A stretch of 64,000 bases of DNA from Niabella sp. GTDB taxonomy: Bacteria > Bacteroidota > Bacteroidia > Chitinophagales > Chitinophagaceae. The stretch lies in assembly GCA_017744715.1 (NCBI GenBank), contig JAGIAT010000006.1, positions 62,001-126,000 on the forward strand. Direction: 5' to 3'. A program made the position numbers and the translations under genes. Positions 63,059 through 64,000 of the stretch are shown one piece after another (the first letter of the stretch is position 1; every line of letters starts with the position of its first letter). The notes below the pieces were generated by a model. That model saw only the letters and a program-made list of their open reading frames with translations, had not been told where the DNA came from and made no database searches.

Positions 63059-64000
63059 TTATTTTAGTAACCACATTACCTGGTTTACATCATCCACGCC
63101 ACCGTATTGCGACTGAATGGCCGCTTTGTAATTCTCGGCATTGTTGTCCAGCTCGGTTTGAGGATAGGTCCATCGTACCGGAAACTGGGTGCTGGGTGTA
63201 TTTAAGTTTGTACTTGAGTTTAGTTTAAATACCGGGTATCCCGTCCGTCTGAATTCGTACCAGGCATTGTAATCTGCTCCCTGCAGGAAGCCGGCCATGT
63301 ATTTTTGAGTGATGATCTGTTTGATCTGGTTTTCTGTGCTGCCTCCAAGTGCAACGGTTGCCGGGTAATTGGCAACATACGCTGCATCCATGGCCACTCC
63401 GTGTGTATAGCTTGCCGGAGTAAAATTTGCAAGAAAATTCATAGAGCTTTGAATACCTGCCGCATAATAGCTTTGTGCAGATGTACCGGTGATCCAGCCT
63501 CTCACGGCCGCCTCGGCCAGGATGAATTGGAGCTCCCAGTGACTGAACAGGCTTACGGGCTCTGCATTATACAGATCAACATAACGTTTATTCACATCTG
63601 AAAAAGCACCATTGGAGCGGCTTGTTGTTGTTTTGGAATAAGCGTCTGAAGGTTCAATACCAAGATATGCATTAAAGTTATCAGCGGTGAAACCTTTCTT
63701 TTTTAAGGAATCAGAAGGCTCGGTATAATAAAATAATCGTCGATCGTTATGTGCCTTTAACGAATCAATGAGCGTTGAAGATACCATTGGATAAATGGTA
63801 AAGCTGTTATTTTGCTTTGAAGTTTTACTCCAGGGATAGCTGTAGCCTTTGGTGTCGATATACGTTACCGCAAAGTTATCGGCATAGCTTTGCATTAAAG
63901 GACGTGCCGCCACTGTTTTAAACCGTTGAATAACATTCAGGTCATTGTCATTCGTTTTCTTGTACAGGTTCATCAGTACATGAAGCTGAAAGCTGTTCGC
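63059..64000 (-). CDS. SusD-like (SusD_2 type) lipoprotein, partial at the right window edge
   Basis: The reading frame is open to the end of the window, so the N-terminal half with the signal is missing here. The visible ~313 residues read ...ANSFQLHVLMNLYKK at the left limit. They continue with the family helix HWELQFILAEAAVRGWITG, the repeat KQIITQKYMAGFLQGADYNAWYEFRRTGYP and the C-terminal YPQTELDNNAENYKAAI. These are hallmarks of the SusD/RagB type 2 family. A matching SusC gene would be expected further right, upstream on the minus strand. A strong terminator follows the stop codon, so the phospholipase is transcribed separately. Confidence 0.92.
   Translation of the reverse strand, partial: ANSFQLHVLMNLYKKTNDNDLNVIQRFKTVAARPLMQSYADNFAVTYIDTKGYSYPWSKTSKQNNSFTIYPMVSSTLIDSLKAHNDRRLFYYTEPSDSLKKKGFTADNFNAYLGIEPSDAYSKTTTSRSNGAFSDVNKRYVDLYNAEPVSLFSHWELQFILAEAAVRGWITGTSAQSYYAAGIQSSMNFLANFTPASYTHGVAMDAAYVANYPATVALGGSTENQIKQIITQKYMAGFLQGADYNAWYEFRRTGYPVFKLNSSTNLNTPSTQFPVRWTYPQTELDNNAENYKAAIQSQYGGVDDVNQVMWLLK

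Overview
The window comes from a member of the Bacteroidota, most probably the Chitinophagaceae (a Niabella-like genus is a guess). The evidence is three SusC/SusD-type outer-membrane nutrient systems, Bacteroidota-restricted families (DUF3098, DUF4421, DUF4959/5000/5126, DUF4998, DUF5007, DUF5008), lipoproteins whose lipobox cysteine is followed by Lys-Lys, a fused branched-chain oxoacid dehydrogenase E1, and many copies of the Bacteroidota -7 promoter element TAnnTTTG. No rRNA, tRNA, CRISPR array or insertion sequence was recognised.

Region 1 (1-21.7 kb) is mostly chromosomal core. It holds a FUSC membrane protein, a histidine kinase / thioredoxin-like / LytTR regulator / serine hydrolase operon, an active M16 zinc peptidase, a DUF937-OmpA protein, leuS, DUF3098, uppP, hemL, a DinB-like protein, an ORF6N protein and a SRPBCC-YcxB fusion. 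Two genes stand out. One is an encapsulated-ferritin-type protein with no encapsulin gene beside it and no visible cargo tag. The other is a secreted protein that joins a DigH-like GHL10 glycosidase to a peptidoglycan amidase.

Region 2 (22-39 kb) starts with a four-gene SusC/SusD locus without any enzyme. Core genes follow: holB, a PSP1/RicT protein, a small four-helix membrane protein resembling the C-terminal helices of cytochrome oxidase subunit I, a catalytically dead M16 protein, a DUF4421 protein, the E1 alpha-beta fusion and a Crp/Fnr regulator.

Region 3 (39-58.4 kb) is the main accessory system. Eleven same-strand genes with gaps of about 7-25 bases end at a clear terminator. They encode two SusC/SusD pairs, two fasciclin lipoproteins, DUF5007 and DUF5008 lipoproteins, an M60 (mucinase-type) metallopeptidase with a discoidin-like domain, and two LamG lipoproteins whose alkaline-phosphatase-fold domains have lost their metal ligands. 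There are no glycoside hydrolases. I infer a surface machine that captures, clips and imports glycoprotein or glycopeptide material. Two LacI-type operator-like dyads lie upstream.

Region 4 (58.4-64 kb) lies on the minus strand: a Tat-exported phosphocholine-type phospholipase C, a secreted D-aminoacylase-family amidohydrolase, and the C-terminal part of a SusD-like lipoprotein that runs off the right edge. Several intergenic gaps carry degenerate word-like repeats, one family of which recurs in three gaps up to 47 kb apart.
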